The notes under the pieces were generated by a model. The model saw only the letters and a list, made by a program, of their open reading frames with translations, did not search any database and was not told where the DNA came from. A stretch of 64,000 bases of DNA from an uncultured Acetatifactor sp. (lineage in GTDB: Bacteria > Bacillota > Clostridia > Lachnospirales > Lachnospiraceae): positions 37,298 to 101,297 of the forward strand of contig CANQPH010000001.1 in NCBI GenBank assembly GCA_947625675.1. Reading direction: 5' to 3'. Position numbers and translations under genes: made by a program. Shown in pieces: positions 61,988 through 64,000 of this stretch (position 1 is its first letter; every line of letters starts with the position of its first letter).

Positions 61988-63916
61988 TTGAAGAGCAAGA
62001 AGATTTTAGCATGTCTCTTAGCCGGCCTCATGACCCTTTCTCTGGCGGCCTGCGGCGGCAGCGGAGACCAACAGAGCTCAGAGCCGGCGGAAAGCTCCAG
62101 CGCAGTTGCGGAGAACACCGAGCCGGTGGAATCTCAGCCGGCGGAATCCCAGCCGGAGAGCACGGAGCAGGCCGCTCCTGAGACTCCGGAGGCGGCTGCG
62201 GCCAGCATCGATTTTGAAGATGGCAACATGGGCTTCATCGGCGTGTACAGCCAGATGGCGGACGCCGCCGACGTGGAACTGTCCGTGGCGGACTTCAATG
62301 GCAGCAAGGCCCTTCAGGTCAAGAACCTGAACGGTAAGGTTCCTTACATCGCCATCGATGCCACCAGTCTGCTGGGTGCGGACGTGGCCAAGGTAGCCAC
62401 CATGGAAATGGATATGGGAATCAGCTATGACAACGGCAAGTTCAGCGCCGTGTCCGGTTCCATCTTCGCCTGGAGCGGAGAGGAGCGCAACGAGACCTCA
62501 GACGAGTGGACCGTTTACATTGCCAGCAAGAACCCGACCACCGTTACCGCTACCTTAAGCGAGGGTGAAGAGTTCGTCGCCGATGCGGGGAACATCTTCA
62601 TCGTGAACCTGAAGACGGATAACGGCGTGAGCGAGGGCAACGGCAACGCCACCCTTTACATCGACAACATCCGCTTCCTGGATGCCTCCGGCAATCTGCT
62701 GACGGCGGATACCTCCGTGGCCTTTGCGGCTCCGGAAGGCTTCGAGAGCACCGGCAAGGATATGTCCAATCTGGCGGCCCTGACCAATGTGGTGGTTGCG
62801 GAAGGCTTTACCGCCAGCGCAGGGGGCTGGGCCCAGGCCGGCATGGACGTGTCCCAGGAGTTTCTGGACGCTTTGGTGCCCGGCAGCATCATCGAAGTGG
62901 AATACAGCAGCGCCAGCGGCGATATGTGGATACTCTTTAACGGAGCGGCCAGCGGCTGGGCGAGAGTCGGCCACAACGAGTCCGGAGAAGGCTTTGACTA
63001 TGTCAACAATTCCCACAACGTGGCCCAGATCCCTTATGAGCAGCTTGCGGCCGTGTACGGCGATGACGTCTCCACCTGGGGAACCTCTCTGCAGTGCGAA
63101 GCTTCCGACGCCTGGGAGGTGTTCAGCGTGAAGGTAGGCCAGAGGGCTCCCGTTTACACCCTGGCCAACGCCGTGGAATTCCCCGGCTTTGCCACCAGTG
63201 CGGGAGGCTGGGCTCAGGCGGGCTTTGAGGCGCCTCAGGAATTCCTGGATGCCCTGGTGCCCGGCAGCGTCATCGAAGTGTCCTACACCAGTGAAAACGA
63301 TGACATGTGGATCCTGTTCAACGCCGCTTCCATCGGATGGAGAAGATGCGGCCAGCAGAACGAATGGGGCGAAGGAACGGCGGTTTGCTACAACGGCAAG
63401 GCTTATATCACCTATGAGCAGCTTGTAGCCACCTATGGCGAAGACAAGTCCACCTGGGGAACCTCCCTGCAGTGCGAGGCTTCCGGCGCTTGGGAAGTCT
63501 ACGGCGTGAGAGTGGGTACTGCGGTGCCCATGAAGATGGTGAACAACCTGGTGAACGTGGAAGGCTTCACCGCCAGTGCGGGAGGCTGGGCGCAGGCCGG
63601 TATGGATCTGCCTCAGGAAGCTCTGGACGCCCTGGTGCCCGGCAGCGTCATCAACGTGTCCTACACCAGCGCCAGCGGCGATATGTGGGTGCTCTTCAAC
63701 GGAGCGGCCAGCGGCTGGGCGAGAGTCGGCCACAATGAGTCCGAAGAAGGTTTTGCGGCCTGTGATGGCCATACCTGCCAGGTAACCTTTGAGCAGCTGG
63801 CGGCCGTGTACGGCGACGATGTTTCCACCTGGGGAACCTCCCTGCAGTGCGAAGCTTCCGACGCCTGGGAAGTCTATGCGGTTTCCATCGGCCAGTCAGC
63901 CCCGGAAGCGGAATAA
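61988..63916 (+). CDS. Triple-repeat carbohydrate-binding-like lipoprotein
   Basis: This 642-aa lipoprotein has the lipobox LSLAAC near residue 21 and a Ser-Glu-Pro linker. A CBM11-like jelly-roll candidate (about 68-255, SIDFEDGNMGFIGVYSQ) is followed by three repeats of about 125 aa (about 268-393, 394-520, 521-642). Each repeat has SAGGWAQAG, ALVPGS, DMWxLF and GTSLQCEAS-AWEV. The repeats look like a beta-sandwich glycan-binding unit that I cannot assign to a CBM family. The start is TTG 61988: AAAGGAGG sits inside the longer ATG 61967 frame at correct spacing. It could be the second binding protein for permease pair 2. Confidence 0.82.
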   Translation: MKSKKILACLLAGLMTLSLAACGGSGDQQSSEPAESSSAVAENTEPVESQPAESQPESTEQAAPETPEAAAASIDFEDGNMGFIGVYSQMADAADVELSVADFNGSKALQVKNLNGKVPYIAIDATSLLGADVAKVATMEMDMGISYDNGKFSAVSGSIFAWSGEERNETSDEWTVYIASKNPTTVTATLSEGEEFVADAGNIFIVNLKTDNGVSEGNGNATLYIDNIRFLDASGNLLTADTSVAFAAPEGFESTGKDMSNLAALTNVVVAEGFTASAGGWAQAGMDVSQEFLDALVPGSIIEVEYSSASGDMWILFNGAASGWARVGHNESGEGFDYVNNSHNVAQIPYEQLAAVYGDDVSTWGTSLQCEASDAWEVFSVKVGQRAPVYTLANAVEFPGFATSAGGWAQAGFEAPQEFLDALVPGSVIEVSYTSENDDMWILFNAASIGWRRCGQQNEWGEGTAVCYNGKAYITYEQLVATYGEDKSTWGTSLQCEASGAWEVYGVRVGTAVPMKMVNNLVNVEGFTASAGGWAQAGMDLPQEALDALVPGSVINVSYTSASGDMWVLFNGAASGWARVGHNESEEGFAACDGHTCQVTFEQLAAVYGDDVSTWGTSLQCEASDAWEVYAVSIGQSAPEAE

Positions 63917-63981
63917 AAAATCGTTAGGTAATTGCGAAACTCGCTAAGCTCGTTTACGATCTTGAACCAAAACAAGGAAGA

Positions 63982-64000
63982 ATTTGTGCAGAGCACAAAT
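63982..64000 (+). repeat. Inverted repeat at the window edge
   Basis: ATTTGTGC and GCACAAAT pair perfectly around AGA. It lies about 65 nt after the lipoprotein stop. The element may continue past the window, so its nature cannot be judged. Confidence 0.4.

Noticed and set aside
1..64000. tRNA genes, rRNA genes, transposases or phage integrases
   Set aside because: None was recognised by eye on either strand. The accessory parts carry no visible recombinase.

Overview
The window looks like a chromosomal segment of a spore-forming, gut-type Lachnospiraceae bacterium (class Clostridia). The evidence is a spoIIIA operon, spoIVB, the nusB-xseA-xseB-ispA-dxs-tlyA-nadK-argR-recN block typical of Clostridia, GC-rich coding sequence with AT-rich promoters, AGGAGG-type ribosome sites with some GTG and TTG starts, and a Roseburia-like beta-mannan utilisation locus. 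The species cannot be named from the sequence alone.

Region 1 (1-18.7 kb) is core genome on the plus strand. It holds the end of spoIIIAD, then spoIIIAE, AF, AG and AH (engulfment feeding-tube complex), deoB, prfC, a transglutaminase-like lipoprotein, and a long co-directional run: Asp23/Gls24 (YqhY-like), nusB, xseA, xseB, ispA, dxs, tlyA, nadK, argR, recN, spoIVB. In Clostridia spo0A normally follows spoIVB. Here it is replaced by a 184-bp tandem repeat cluster and an accessory island.

Region 2 (18.7-26.3 kb) is accessory. It carries the repeat cluster, an AT-rich AbiE-type toxin-antitoxin pair on the minus strand, a small orphan gene, and two paralogous secreted repeat proteins with matching promoters, leaders and terminators on either side of a DHA3-type MFS exporter.

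Region 3 (26.4-36.7 kb) has a GH51 arabinofuranosidase and GH95 fucosidase pair, a MATE exporter, a stretch of small or decayed ORFs, the aroF-tyrA pair on the minus strand, and a divergent AraC regulator with an in-frame 21-bp minisatellite.

Region 4 (36.9-63.9 kb) is a large glycan locus best read as acetylated galactomannan or glucomannan utilisation. A surface GH26 endo-mannanase cuts the polymer. An ABC importer with an unusually large, CBM-bearing binding protein and two separate permease pairs would take up the oligosaccharides. Inside the cell, a double SGNH esterase (CE2-like fused to CE17-like) would deacetylate them, GH36 removes galactose, and a GH130 phosphorylase plus a fused mannobiose 2-epimerase/GH130 phosphorylase would convert them to mannose-1-phosphate, glucose and mannose. 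A GH31 alpha-xylosidase widens the range. A LacI regulator lies inside the locus and an AraC regulator is divergent from it. No transport ATPase is encoded here.

The least described part is the ABC operon. Between and after the permeases lie an NHL-propeller/TPR membrane protein, a Yip1-family membrane protein, a DUF5696-like membrane-anchored protein and a triple-repeat lipoprotein. Two double-enzyme fusions (epimerase-GH130 and CE2-CE17) are also notable, as is a habit of low-complexity in-frame insertions in otherwise conserved proteins.
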